From NCBI GenBank assembly GCA_002471665.1, contig DKQK01000057.1:1-64000 (forward strand): a stretch of 64,000 nt of DNA, read 5' to 3'. This document shows, in pieces, positions 44,832-53,855 of the stretch; position 1 is the stretch's first letter; every line of letters starts with the position of its first letter. The notes under the pieces are model-generated. The model did not search any database and was not told the origin of the DNA. It saw nothing but the letters and a program-made list of their open reading frames with translations. This DNA is from Gammaproteobacteria bacterium UBA7310 (lineage in GTDB: Bacteria > Pseudomonadota > Gammaproteobacteria > Pseudomonadales > Ketobacteraceae). A program made the position numbers and the translations under genes.

Positions 44832-46094
44832 ATGTCAAATGCTAACTATGATATAGCTGATATAGAGCTCGCGGGCGAAGGATATGAAACATCGAATTGG
44901 GCCAGGCGCCACATGCCGGTACTTGAGTCAATTCGTGATAGATTTGAAAAAGAGAAGCCCTTAAATAATGTGAAGGTGGCAGCCTGTCTACATATAACAT
45001 CAGAAACATCAAATCTGGTAGAAACTTTATGCGCAGGTGGGGCTGAGGTACATCTGTGTGCATCTAATCCAATTAGCACCCAGGATCCGATTACGGCGCA
45101 TCTGGTAAAGCAAGGGGTAAGTGTTTACGCGATTCACGGCGAAGATCTTGAGACTTACATGGCTCATTGTGTACAGGCGATTTCAGTTAAGCCTCATATC
45201 GTTATAGACGATGGCGGAGATCTTACTAAGTTGCTTCACACCGACTTTGAGCAGCACCGATCGAATGTGATCGGTGGATTGGAAGAAACCACCACTGGGG
45301 TAATACGAATAAAGAACCTTGAACGAGATGGAAAACTTGAATACCCGATAATCGCTATAAATGATTCGAAAACAAAACATATGTTTGACAACCGGTACGG
45401 GACTGGACAGTCGACTATAGATGCAATAATGCGATCAACGAATATTTTGTTGGCTGGAAAAGTCTTCGTCGTATCGGGGTTTGGCATGTGTGGGCGTGGC
45501 GTTGCCATGAGAGCAGCTGGGTTAGGTGCTAGCGTCATTGTCACTGAGGTAGATCCAGTACGAGCTCTTGAAGCAGTAATGGAAGGATACAAAGTCATGT
45601 CAATGGAAGAAGCAGTCAAAGTTGGTGATGTCTTTGTTACGGTAACAGGCAATAAGTCAATAATAGATGAGCGCCACTTTTCTCAGCTAAAGGATGGTGT
45701 CCTTCTGTCAAACGCAGGTCATTTCGATTGTGAGATAGATTTACAATACCTAAAGAAAAACTCTGCTGACTACAAGCGATTGCGCTCAGGTATAGAGCAG
45801 TACACGCAGAGTGACGGCAGAAGAATAGTAGTGTTGGGAGAGGGGCGTTTGGTTAATTTGTGCGCCGCTGAAGGCCACCCTGCTGAGGTGATGGATATGT
45901 CCTTTGCCAATCAGGCATTGGGTTGTGAATACCTTGTTAAGTCAGATCGAATGACTAATTCAGTCATAAAACTACCTGACCAGATAGATAATGAAGTTGC
46001 TGATCTTAAACTTGAATCTATTGGAGTGTCTTACGATCGACTCACCAGTAAGCAAAGTGATTACCTGGATTCGTGGGAAGAAGGAACGGAATAA
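44832..46094 (+). CDS. ahcY: S-adenosylhomocysteine hydrolase, archaeal/thermophile type
   Basis: SahH reversibly splits S-adenosylhomocysteine to homocysteine and adenosine. The ATG at 44832 follows AGGGA. Clear motifs are ASNPISTQDPITAHL, EETTTGVIRIKNLE, NDSKTKHMFDNRYGTGQS and the NAD site GFGMCGRGVAMRAAGLG. At 420 residues it lacks the long insertion of most bacterial enzymes. It ends with SKQSDYLDSWEEGTE, like archaeal and Thermotoga enzymes, and lacks the usual C-terminal Lys-Pro-Asp-His-Tyr-Arg-Tyr tail. That type is unexpected in a gammaproteobacterium and supports horizontal origin. Some archaeal relatives act on S-inosylhomocysteine. Confidence 0.9.
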   Translation: MSNANYDIADIELAGEGYETSNWARRHMPVLESIRDRFEKEKPLNNVKVAACLHITSETSNLVETLCAGGAEVHLCASNPISTQDPITAHLVKQGVSVYAIHGEDLETYMAHCVQAISVKPHIVIDDGGDLTKLLHTDFEQHRSNVIGGLEETTTGVIRIKNLERDGKLEYPIIAINDSKTKHMFDNRYGTGQSTIDAIMRSTNILLAGKVFVVSGFGMCGRGVAMRAAGLGASVIVTEVDPVRALEAVMEGYKVMSMEEAVKVGDVFVTVTGNKSIIDERHFSQLKDGVLLSNAGHFDCEIDLQYLKKNSADYKRLRSGIEQYTQSDGRRIVVLGEGRLVNLCAAEGHPAEVMDMSFANQALGCEYLVKSDRMTNSVIKLPDQIDNEVADLKLESIGVSYDRLTSKQSDYLDSWEEGTE

Positions 46095-46179
46095 GTATTT
46101 TCTCGGATTCTTGATCGATTACATGGTGAAGACTCACCTGTATGTTTTCGGAATATTCAAAATATTGGAGCCAGTTAAG

Positions 46180-47301
46180 TTGGAATTTAATACCAAATGT
46201 GTTCACTACCAGCAGCCCCCGGACAGCGAAAGTGGCTCAGTGATTCCACCGCTATCGCTTTCTACTACATTCGACCAATCAGCGCAGTCAGAGCTAAAAT
46301 ACTTCTATGGTAGAGGAGAAAATCCTACTCGTGAACAGCTTGAACATTGCTTAGCCGGCATTGAAGGGAGCGGAAAAGCCTTAACATACAGCTCCGGACA
46401 GGCTGCTGCGAATGCTGTGCTGGATCTTCTAAAGCCAGGTGATGAATTTATTAGCTCAGATGATGTATATGGTGGCACTCTGGGTCTTTTTGATCTGGCA
46501 AAATCATCTAGAAAACTGATCTACCAGCAGGTGGATACGAGCAATTATGACGAGCTTGAAGCATCCATAAACAGTCAAACCAAACTCATATGGATTGAAT
46601 CACCAACCAATCCAATGTTGAAAGTTACGGATATTCAGAGAGTTTGTGATCTTGCGTCTCGTCATGGTATCAAGGTTTTGGTAGACAATACGTTCTGCAC
46701 ACCGTATCTACAGACCTGCATGGATTTGGGTGCTGATTTCGTTTTATATAGCACATCTAAGTTTATTTCCGGTCACGGTGATGCCATAGGTGGTGCTCTC
46801 GTTTGTAAGGATGAATATTTCAACACTCTTTTCAGCAATAGGACAGTGACTGGTGCTATACCCAGTCCTTTTGATTGCTACATCATACATCGTGGTATCA
46901 AAACACTTGGTTTAAGGCTGGATAAGCAGTGTGAGAACGCCAAGCTCATTGCGGAATTTTTAAAACAATCAAACAAGGTAGGGAAAATCTATTATCCGGG
47001 GCTAGACTGTCATCCTCAGTATGAGCTTGCATCCAGACAGATGAGAAAGTCTGGTGCGTTAATATCATTTGAATATCATGGTAACGTCGAAAAACTTCTT
47101 CATGGGCTGTCTTTGTTTCACTGTGCTGTAAGCCTTGGCACAGTATTCTCTTTAATAGAGTGTCCGGCATTGATGACGCATCGAAATATCCCTAGATCAC
47201 TCAAGGTCAAGTTAGGACTCAACGATAATTTGATTCGTTTGGCTATTGGTATTGAAGATCCCGATGACCTTATTCAGGATCTGACACCTTTCTTCTCCTA
47301 G
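46180..47301 (+). CDS. cystathionine gamma-synthase/lyase-type PLP enzyme
   Basis: This belongs to the Cys/Met-metabolism PLP family. The start is taken as the TTG at 46180 (GGAG nine bases upstream); the open frame extends to 45991 but overlaps ahcY. The 373-residue product has the YGRGENPTREQLE segment, the aldimine lysine in LYSTSKFISGHGDAIGGALV, WIESPTNPMLKVTDI and the C-terminal SLGTVFSLIECPALMTHRNI. It could be a cystathionine gamma-synthase, gamma- or beta-lyase, or a homocysteine-forming sulfhydrylase; sequence alone does not settle which. Confidence 0.88.
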   Translation: MEFNTKCVHYQQPPDSESGSVIPPLSLSTTFDQSAQSELKYFYGRGENPTREQLEHCLAGIEGSGKALTYSSGQAAANAVLDLLKPGDEFISSDDVYGGTLGLFDLAKSSRKLIYQQVDTSNYDELEASINSQTKLIWIESPTNPMLKVTDIQRVCDLASRHGIKVLVDNTFCTPYLQTCMDLGADFVLYSTSKFISGHGDAIGGALVCKDEYFNTLFSNRTVTGAIPSPFDCYIIHRGIKTLGLRLDKQCENAKLIAEFLKQSNKVGKIYYPGLDCHPQYELASRQMRKSGALISFEYHGNVEKLLHGLSLFHCAVSLGTVFSLIECPALMTHRNIPRSLKVKLGLNDNLIRLAIGIEDPDDLIQDLTPFFS

Positions 47302-47329
47302 ATATAATATATGAAAAAGGAATATGCAT

Positions 47330-48580
47330 ATGGAATTTGGCAAAGAAATTAGATCGGAGTTTCCTATATTCAGCAGCGTTGGAAATCAGAATCTGGCGTA
47401 TCTGGATAACGCTGCAACTACCCAGAAGCCAAAGAAAGTAATAGATGCATTAGTTGATTTCTACTCAACGAGTAACGCTAATATTGGAAGGGGCATATAC
47501 AAGCTCAGCATGGAAGCGCACCAGCAGTATGAAGATTCGCGCACAACCGTGGCAGAATTTCTCAATGCAAAGAGCGCAAACGAAATTGTGTTCACAAAAG
47601 GTACTACCGAGGCGATAAACTTTATTGCTGTTTCATACCTTGAGCCGAATCTGGAACAGGGGGATGAGGTCTTGGTCACTGGAATGGAGCACCATTCAAA
47701 TCTTTTGCCTTGGCAAAGGGCCTGCGAAAGAACCGGTGCCAAGCTTGTGGTTGTTGAGTCTGACGAGCACGGAGAAGTTTCGTTAGAACGAATGGAGGAA
47801 AGTATAAATAGTAAGACAAAGTTTCTTGCTATAAGTCATATTTCAAATGTGCTTGGGGTGATGAATCCGGTTAAAGAGATCATACGAAAAGCCCACATAC
47901 ATAAAATTCCTGTACTTGTTGATGGGGCTCAATCGGTTGCGCATTGTAAGGTTGATGTGCAAGATCTGGGTGCAGATTTCTATTGCTTGTCAGGGCACAA
48001 GATGTACGGGCCAACAGGTATAGGCGTACTTTACATCAATCAAGCATTTCAAGAAGGTATGCTGCCTTTTTTAGTTGGTGGCGGAGTTGCCAATGGTGTC
48101 GAATATCAGAGAATAACCAAGTATCTACCAACACCATTTTGCTTTGAGGCAGGTACTCCAAATTTGGCTGGCGCGGTGGGACTGGCTTCAGCTATCGAAT
48201 TTTTGCAAGAAGCCGATATGGCTGATCTGCACAAGCATGAGCTTAAACTTTATAATGAGATGTTAGCGATCTTGGAAGGGCAGGATAACGCGATCGTTTA
48301 TGGTAATCCGGCAAATATCTCCTCAATTGTGTCGTTCAATATAAAAGACATACATCCATATGACATCGGGAACCTTCTGAATAGCCATAATATCGCCGTT
48401 AGAACGGGTGTCCATTGTGCTATTCCCTTTGTAGATAGTATGAATCTGCTTGGTACTGTCCGAGCGTCTTTCGGACTATACAACGACTTGGATGAGGTGC
48501 ATCGGTTAGGTGATGTTCTTAAACAAGCGAAACCTGGAGACTGGACCAGAAATAGGCCCAATGTGCGTTATCTGGAGTGA
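47330..48580 (+). CDS. cysteine desulfurase, SufS/CsdA type
   Basis: The PLP lysine is in YCLSGHKMYGPTGIGVLYIN, and the catalytic cysteine is in RTGVHCAIPF, as in group II desulfurases. EMHHSN-type residues appear as GMEHHSNLLPWQ. The 416-residue length is normal. No sufE, sufBCD or iscU is nearby, so the sulfur (or the related alanine or selenium chemistry) is more likely used by this pathway than for iron-sulfur assembly. The ATG at 47330 has a better spacing to AAGGA than the ATG at 47324. Confidence 0.9.
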   Translation: MEFGKEIRSEFPIFSSVGNQNLAYLDNAATTQKPKKVIDALVDFYSTSNANIGRGIYKLSMEAHQQYEDSRTTVAEFLNAKSANEIVFTKGTTEAINFIAVSYLEPNLEQGDEVLVTGMEHHSNLLPWQRACERTGAKLVVVESDEHGEVSLERMEESINSKTKFLAISHISNVLGVMNPVKEIIRKAHIHKIPVLVDGAQSVAHCKVDVQDLGADFYCLSGHKMYGPTGIGVLYINQAFQEGMLPFLVGGGVANGVEYQRITKYLPTPFCFEAGTPNLAGAVGLASAIEFLQEADMADLHKHELKLYNEMLAILEGQDNAIVYGNPANISSIVSFNIKDIHPYDIGNLLNSHNIAVRTGVHCAIPFVDSMNLLGTVRASFGLYNDLDEVHRLGDVLKQAKPGDWTRNRPNVRYLE

Positions 48581-48603
48581 TCTGTACTCGATAGAGCTCC
48601 TGC

Positions 48604-49869
48604 ATGGTACTAACCCCAACCTTGTCCATATGGACCGGTCTGATTATGAATGTTGAGAAAAGTAGATCCATCGCACTATACCCGATTGTTCTCGTAATAT
48701 TTGAGGTAATAGTATACTTGTCTAACGACATGTACTTTCCTGCTCTTCCTCAAATAAGTGCTGAGTTCTCTGTATCTATCAGTAGTGTTCAGATCACTTT
48801 AACAGCATGGTTTTTGGGGGCTGCGTCGCTAAACCTGGTTGTTGGATTTATTTCAGATTACTTTGGAAGAAAAACCGTTCTCATATTGAGTGCAATTATC
48901 TTTATGCTAAGTTCGGTGATGTGTAGTCTTTCAGGCACACTAACTAATTTGGCATTGAGTAGATTCTTTCAAGGTACGGCCGTGGCCTCAATTGCAGTGG
49001 CTGGTTGGGCAACCGTGCACGAGCTGATGAGCGAGGATGATGCTGTCCGAGTCATTTCCTGGATGAGCAGTTTTACTGTGATTGCCCCGGCATTCGGTCC
49101 ACTTGTTGGTGCGGGTCTGTTGCTTATACTTCCCTGGCAGGGGCTTTTTTCTGTGCTTGCATTAGCAAGTGCGTTGGCTCTGGTTGCTATAGTTGTATAC
49201 TTCCCTGAGAGCAATCCTAAGGAGAAGCGCAGAACTGTGTCGGTCCACCTAGTTCTTGTAGATTATTGGAACATCCTAACTAATAAGACATTTCAGAATA
49301 ATATTATAAGCCTTTCATTTGTTTTCTCGGGTACGCTGGCATGGTTAGCGGCCTGTCCCTTTATTATTGCCCAGGAATTCAACGGTGGCCCACTAACTAT
49401 AGGTATGGTTATGCTGGGTGTGTTCGTTGGGTTTGTTGTGGGTAGTATCCTTATAGAAAAACTTATCGTTAAACACTCCACTCAAATCATAAGTATCATC
49501 GGGTTAATCGTTTGTCTGATTGCAAGCATAGCTTTGGTGATTTTCAATACCTACTTAACGTTCAATCTGGCTTTGCTTACTGCTTGTATGTTCATATTCT
49601 CTGTTGGCAATGGTTTGTCATATTCAACTTTACAGAAACAGGGCATTGAAAGTTGTAAAGAACCAATGGGTGCAAGAATGGCGATATTCTCCACAATGAT
49701 CGCATTATCTGCTGCGTTCGGCAGCTTTATGTCAACCAGAATGAATGAAAGTGTATCTGTCTCGTTTAGCTATTTCCTTATTCAGATTTCGGTGATTGCA
49801 GTCTTTATAAAGATTATCGGTTTTTTATTGTCGATAAATAGAACATTAAGGTTTAGAACAACTAGCTAG
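48604..49869 (+). CDS. MFS exporter, Bcr/CflA drug-resistance type
   Basis: This 421-residue protein has about twelve membrane segments. The start DMYFPALPQISAEF and then GFISDYFGRKTVLI (loop 2-3 motif A) are typical of the DHA1 Bcr/CflA group, which exports drugs and small metabolites in exchange for protons. An alternative ATG at 48646 would give MNVEKSRSIALYP. Its position inside the run makes it the probable exporter of, or self-protection against, the pathway product. Confidence 0.9.
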   Translation: MVLTPTLSIWTGLIMNVEKSRSIALYPIVLVIFEVIVYLSNDMYFPALPQISAEFSVSISSVQITLTAWFLGAASLNLVVGFISDYFGRKTVLILSAIIFMLSSVMCSLSGTLTNLALSRFFQGTAVASIAVAGWATVHELMSEDDAVRVISWMSSFTVIAPAFGPLVGAGLLLILPWQGLFSVLALASALALVAIVVYFPESNPKEKRRTVSVHLVLVDYWNILTNKTFQNNIISLSFVFSGTLAWLAACPFIIAQEFNGGPLTIGMVMLGVFVGFVVGSILIEKLIVKHSTQIISIIGLIVCLIASIALVIFNTYLTFNLALLTACMFIFSVGNGLSYSTLQKQGIESCKEPMGARMAIFSTMIALSAAFGSFMSTRMNESVSVSFSYFLIQISVIAVFIKIIGFLLSINRTLRFRTTS

Positions 49870-49920
49870 AGAATGATGTAATTCGGGTACGAGTAAAATA
49901 ACTGCGCATATGGAAGTGTT

Positions 49921-50715
49921 ATGATCGCGAATGAATTGTGTTTCGACGCTGAAATTAACGATGAAGACATGGAGAAATTGATCGATAGCAGTCGACATCG
50001 TTCGAAATTAAAGTTGCTGAGAGAGGGATCAAGTCGGCGTGTATACAAGCTGAACGATGAAGTTCTACTGACCGAATTTAAAGACCAGGTTCATAGTAAC
50101 AAGGACGGTTTTATTGTCGTTAATGGAACTTCCATAGAGAGAGTGCGAATCTACAAAATACTCAATGACTATCTGACAAAAAATGGCGTTCCCGGATCAG
50201 CTATAGCGTTTTACGATCGCTGCGTGGCTCATAGAAATCTTCCTGTCTCAGAAAACATAGAAGTCATTGTGAAAACTAGAATTATTGGATCCACTAAACA
50301 CCAGTATGTCGGGCTTGGTGATGTTCAAACCCGGTTTGGCGGCTACTTAAAAGCGAACACTAATCATAGGCCATTTATTCGTTTTGATTGGCGTTCTGTT
50401 TCAGGTGACAGAATCTTGCCTAATCCTTTGGCAGACTATTTTATTGATACGGATGAAGCATCGAAAACAGTATATAGAGCGTTCCGATTGCTTTGCGATC
50501 GGTTCTCTGTGTGTGATTTGGATCTGATTGATGCGTGTTTCTACTTGACGTCGTGTGGACGCTATCTGTGTGTCGAAGTTAGCCCAGATAACCTTGGTAA
50601 TATTGAATATGTGGGAAACGATGCTCAACTAACGCGAACGATCAATCACAAAGATAAAGGCAGTTATCTAACTAAATATAAGATGATAAGAACTTTGCTG
50701 GAAGCGACAATATGA
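49921..50715 (+). CDS. PurC (SAICAR synthetase)-like protein A
   Basis: The 264-residue protein aligns along its length with SAICAR synthetase, an ATP-dependent carboxylate-amine ligase of purine synthesis. Matching blocks are KLLREGSSRRVYKLND (PurC LYxGKAKxVY), the IEVIVKTRIIGST block (PurC VExVVRNxxAGSL), RPFIRFDWR, and LIDACFYL...CVEVSPDN (PurC LVDFKLEFG...DEFSPD). The PurC lysine and glutamate of the LVDFKLEFG signature are replaced (C and Y), as is an acidic residue before EVSPD. So it is a diverged enzyme, not a purine-pathway PurC. It overlaps the next PurC-like gene by four bases (ATGA). A role as amide ligase in the pathway is inferred. Confidence 0.82.
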   Translation: MIANELCFDAEINDEDMEKLIDSSRHRSKLKLLREGSSRRVYKLNDEVLLTEFKDQVHSNKDGFIVVNGTSIERVRIYKILNDYLTKNGVPGSAIAFYDRCVAHRNLPVSENIEVIVKTRIIGSTKHQYVGLGDVQTRFGGYLKANTNHRPFIRFDWRSVSGDRILPNPLADYFIDTDEASKTVYRAFRLLCDRFSVCDLDLIDACFYLTSCGRYLCVEVSPDNLGNIEYVGNDAQLTRTINHKDKGSYLTKYKMIRTLLEATI

Positions 50716-51881
50716 ATACTATTAATTGTAAAATAGCAACATTCCTAACCTCAATCGGATTCCATAACTCAGACGTTTCCCACATTTTACCTGATAATAG
50801 TAGTGCTGAGGCGATAGCAATAGATGGTATGGAAAATTTTTGTAGTTTCCATAAAACTATATGGAGCAGGATCAGCGCCCCTTTCAGTTTCCAGTCACTA
50901 CCTTTGCTTGCAAGAGGTCAAAGTAAAGAAGTCCGCATGGTAAACGACCAATATGTAGCAATAAAATATATACCTTCTCTTTCATCTCACACGCACTCGC
51001 GTTTCGGCATGATTGCGGGAACAGAGTCGCTTAGAATGGATATGACTACTGAGCTTTTCAGTTATCTGGACGTTAAAGGAATTGATAATCTGTTCGTTAC
51101 TCGAATTGATGACTACCTTGTGTTCAAAACAGTCTGCTCACCCCAACTTATTGAAGTTATATTTAAATTCTACCATTCGGGAACTCCAGTCTGGAGGTAT
51201 CACGGGATAGACAAATCTGTGTGTAGAGATGGGAGTACTATTGAAGTCGAGGAACCCTATCCCAACTCGCCCATAATCAGATTTGATTGGCGAAATCCTG
51301 CCAGCGTGGCTTTCAAGATACCGCAAAACTCTGTTATTAAACTCTCCGAAATTCTCGGCGATGTTGTGACCATCGAGAAGCGAGAGTCTGAGTACTATGC
51401 GAAGATTAATCAAGATAAGGAGCCAGAGTATAAAGCTGCAATATTGCGCCACAAAGAAGAGCTCGGCCCGGATATCTATAGGGTTTTAGATATGAATCAT
51501 TTTCTACATGATGAGGTGCTTCCAGATGATCTGGCTAATTGCTTCATTGATGTGGGAGAGGCGAAACAGCTGGCACAGTACTCAGTTTATCATGTGAAGA
51601 GTTTGCTTCTGCAGTCTGGTTATGAACTGTGGGATGGATGCATTAATATTACTGATGATGGTAAATCACTTTATGGTGAGCTTTCTTTTGATTGTTTGAG
51701 GATCAGGCGGTTGAATTCTAGTGGAAGTCAAGAATGTTATGATAAAGATCTGTGGAGGCATGGAGTAGATGAAGAAATAATATTGAAACGCTACGCGAAA
51801 TTAGTGTCCGATGTGCAAGCAAACATTATGATATTTCTGAGCGGTGAGCATGGATGCAGTGATTGTGCGCTCGCAGTTTAG
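50712..51881 (+). CDS. PurC (SAICAR synthetase)-like protein B
   Basis: The 389-residue paralogue of the preceding gene begins its PurC-like part with LLARGQSKEVRMVND (about 59-73). It continues with the LIEVIFKFYHSGTP block and SPIIRFDWR, the same FDWR signature as protein A. About 85 residues are inserted after FDWR before LPDDLANCFIDVGEA, LWDGCINITDDG and ELSFD. It shares with A the DxC replacement of the PurC DxK signature, and EVSPD has become ELSFD. The N-terminal 55 residues have no recognised motif. The pair probably arose by duplication and may work together, one possibly non-catalytic. Confidence 0.78.
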   Translation: MNTINCKIATFLTSIGFHNSDVSHILPDNSSAEAIAIDGMENFCSFHKTIWSRISAPFSFQSLPLLARGQSKEVRMVNDQYVAIKYIPSLSSHTHSRFGMIAGTESLRMDMTTELFSYLDVKGIDNLFVTRIDDYLVFKTVCSPQLIEVIFKFYHSGTPVWRYHGIDKSVCRDGSTIEVEEPYPNSPIIRFDWRNPASVAFKIPQNSVIKLSEILGDVVTIEKRESEYYAKINQDKEPEYKAAILRHKEELGPDIYRVLDMNHFLHDEVLPDDLANCFIDVGEAKQLAQYSVYHVKSLLLQSGYELWDGCINITDDGKSLYGELSFDCLRIRRLNSSGSQECYDKDLWRHGVDEEIILKRYAKLVSDVQANIMIFLSGEHGCSDCALAV

Positions 51882-53850
51882 ATTGAAATCGGATAATCGA
51901 TTCCTGTTTCAAAAGGCAGTAGTACCCGATCCAGTAATGTCTGTACGTGTCTTATCTGATGATAGGATGTTCTGCCAGCAGGTTGGCAGGATGTTTAGGG
52001 GCCATGGTTATCTGATCAATATTGATTGCGAACCGGTAATAGAGTTCTATCGTCCAGATTCTCCATCAATGAGTGTTACTAGTTGCATTGATATTTTGTT
52101 CGAGCACTCGGTTGTAGATGTATCAACCGCTATTGAATCCTGGAAGGCTAACGCCAGAGATAATGACATATATATTCAGCACCATAGCAATTCAGTATTC
52201 GCATTCATGCTGGTAGAAGGGGAGTGCCGGCTTATTCTGTCGTTTTCTCCTGTGTGTGCTGATCGTAATTCTATGGAGAAGATGGACTATCTTGTAATTG
52301 AGGTGGCGCTTACATGGATATTGTTGAAATGTATAGATGATGGTGATTTGCGAATATTAAAGTACGCTTTAACTGAAAATGGGGAACCTGCGCTTTTCCT
52401 GTCGGGTCGCCTGGTTCCACACAAAGGAATCGAACTATCAAGTTATATAATCAGCAGTGAGCTATCTGCATCTATGGCGTCGGATACAGAGGCTTTCTTC
52501 TGTACGATATCTGAGATTATTTCGACGGTTTTGTTCCCTGTACTTAGTGTTCCTGTTTTTGAATTCGAGAAGAAGTTCATTGCTTCAAGATCTAATGATT
52601 TGGTCGTACATTTCCCATTGAATCACTTGGTTTCAAAATACAAGGAGAATATTTCATCTTCAAATGGTCGGCTGTTAACGCATTCCATTGTTGAAGGTAT
52701 GGGGTCAGGAAATCCAGCAAAAATATGTATGGCGCTAACGCATTTGACGTGTGCCATACAAGAGTTAATGCCGTGCTTTGAGTTGTTCAGATCAAAATTG
52801 GTGGTAGACGATCATCGTCATGTTAACTTGGTACGCTGCACTACTGAAGAAATCATAAATGTTATGCCCGAGCGTAGCATTAATCCCAATGAGCTTGCTG
52901 ATTATGAGGTAAGCAAGAATTTCTTTGTGCCCGTGAAAAGCCTGCCTGGAGAAAGTTTAGTAACGTTGACGCTGACACCAACGGACAGCGGTATAGCGTT
53001 GGGAATCAGCATGTCACACTTGGTCTCCGATGGTGGTAGCGCCAATTTATTTCTTGGTGCTCTTTACCGATTGGTCGGTCTTGAAAAGTTTATGCTGCCT
53101 TCCCTACAGAGATCTTATTGGGTGATGGAATCATACGTCGCTAGAGCATCTATAGACGCGTTGGTGAGATCATCTGTTTCACTGACTTTAGATGAGTGTG
53201 ATTTGGTGGAGCTTTCAAATGAAACCAGGGTGTCTGGCTTGTATTACCCTCGTTATGTAGAAGTCCATAGGTTTAGTGATTTGCCAAGGGTTGATGAATA
53301 CGGCTTTTCATCCTGTCTTAAGTATCCATCTAATAGTATAGCAATGGCAACGATGCTGGTTGAATTTGCTGACCGGTTTGGCTTTCACAACACAAAAGAT
53401 TTGCAGGTAAAATCTGCCATAAATGCCAGGTCGCGTTTGCCCGGACTGGATGATAACTATGTAGGAAACGCTTTTATTGAGGTTCCCATAACGGTGCCTC
53501 GGTATTATGTCGATCGGGGGAATATACCCGAGCTTGCCAGACTCATAGATACAGTGTTTTCAAAGTTCAGTGATCCTGATTATATAGAATCAGTTTGTGA
53601 GGTTACTGAAGTTGGGTTGAGTTATACGCCACCGGACACTCTGGGTTGCGATTTATTTATATCCAATATATCGGCATTTAAAGACTTGACGAGTTCGAGC
53701 TGTGACTTCATGTCTGCGTATGTATCGGCTCCGGTGGGCATGATTATTCTTCAGCAAGAGGGGTTCGCATATATTCAACTCTTCTCCGATAAGCCATTTG
53801 TTTATAACGAAAGATTCCAAAAACAATCAATACTACTTAATAGTGAATAG
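51844..53850 (+). CDS. BAHD-type acyltransferase with long N-terminal extension
   Basis: The C-terminal about 400 residues resemble the BAHD/condensation-type acyltransferases best known from plants. They contain MSHLVSDGGSANLFLGALYR with the catalytic HxxxD, INARSRLPGLDDNYVGNAF (BAHD RxRLxPPLPxxYxGNA), and a degenerate DFGWG-like SSCDFMSAYVSAPVG near the end. The N-terminal about 260 residues are separate. EPALFLSGRLVPHKGIEL there resembles a degenerate P-loop as in HprK-like kinases, but this is weak. The start is unclear (GTG 51844 or ATG 51850), overlapping the previous gene. It probably acylates the pathway intermediate with an acyl-CoA. Confidence 0.72.
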   Translation: MSMDAVIVRSQFRLKSDNRFLFQKAVVPDPVMSVRVLSDDRMFCQQVGRMFRGHGYLINIDCEPVIEFYRPDSPSMSVTSCIDILFEHSVVDVSTAIESWKANARDNDIYIQHHSNSVFAFMLVEGECRLILSFSPVCADRNSMEKMDYLVIEVALTWILLKCIDDGDLRILKYALTENGEPALFLSGRLVPHKGIELSSYIISSELSASMASDTEAFFCTISEIISTVLFPVLSVPVFEFEKKFIASRSNDLVVHFPLNHLVSKYKENISSSNGRLLTHSIVEGMGSGNPAKICMALTHLTCAIQELMPCFELFRSKLVVDDHRHVNLVRCTTEEIINVMPERSINPNELADYEVSKNFFVPVKSLPGESLVTLTLTPTDSGIALGISMSHLVSDGGSANLFLGALYRLVGLEKFMLPSLQRSYWVMESYVARASIDALVRSSVSLTLDECDLVELSNETRVSGLYYPRYVEVHRFSDLPRVDEYGFSSCLKYPSNSIAMATMLVEFADRFGFHNTKDLQVKSAINARSRLPGLDDNYVGNAFIEVPITVPRYYVDRGNIPELARLIDTVFSKFSDPDYIESVCEVTEVGLSYTPPDTLGCDLFISNISAFKDLTSSSCDFMSAYVSAPVGMIILQQEGFAYIQLFSDKPFVYNERFQKQSILLNSE

Positions 53851-53855
53851 TTGAA

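Noticed and set aside
45991..46179. Upstream extension of the PLP-enzyme frame
   Set aside because: It overlaps the end of ahcY, and family homology and a GGAG site both support the TTG at 46180.
48560..48603. Possible further lux box before the MFS gene
   Set aside because: CTGTACTCGATAGAG lacks the paired arm ACAGGT and the palindrome is poor.
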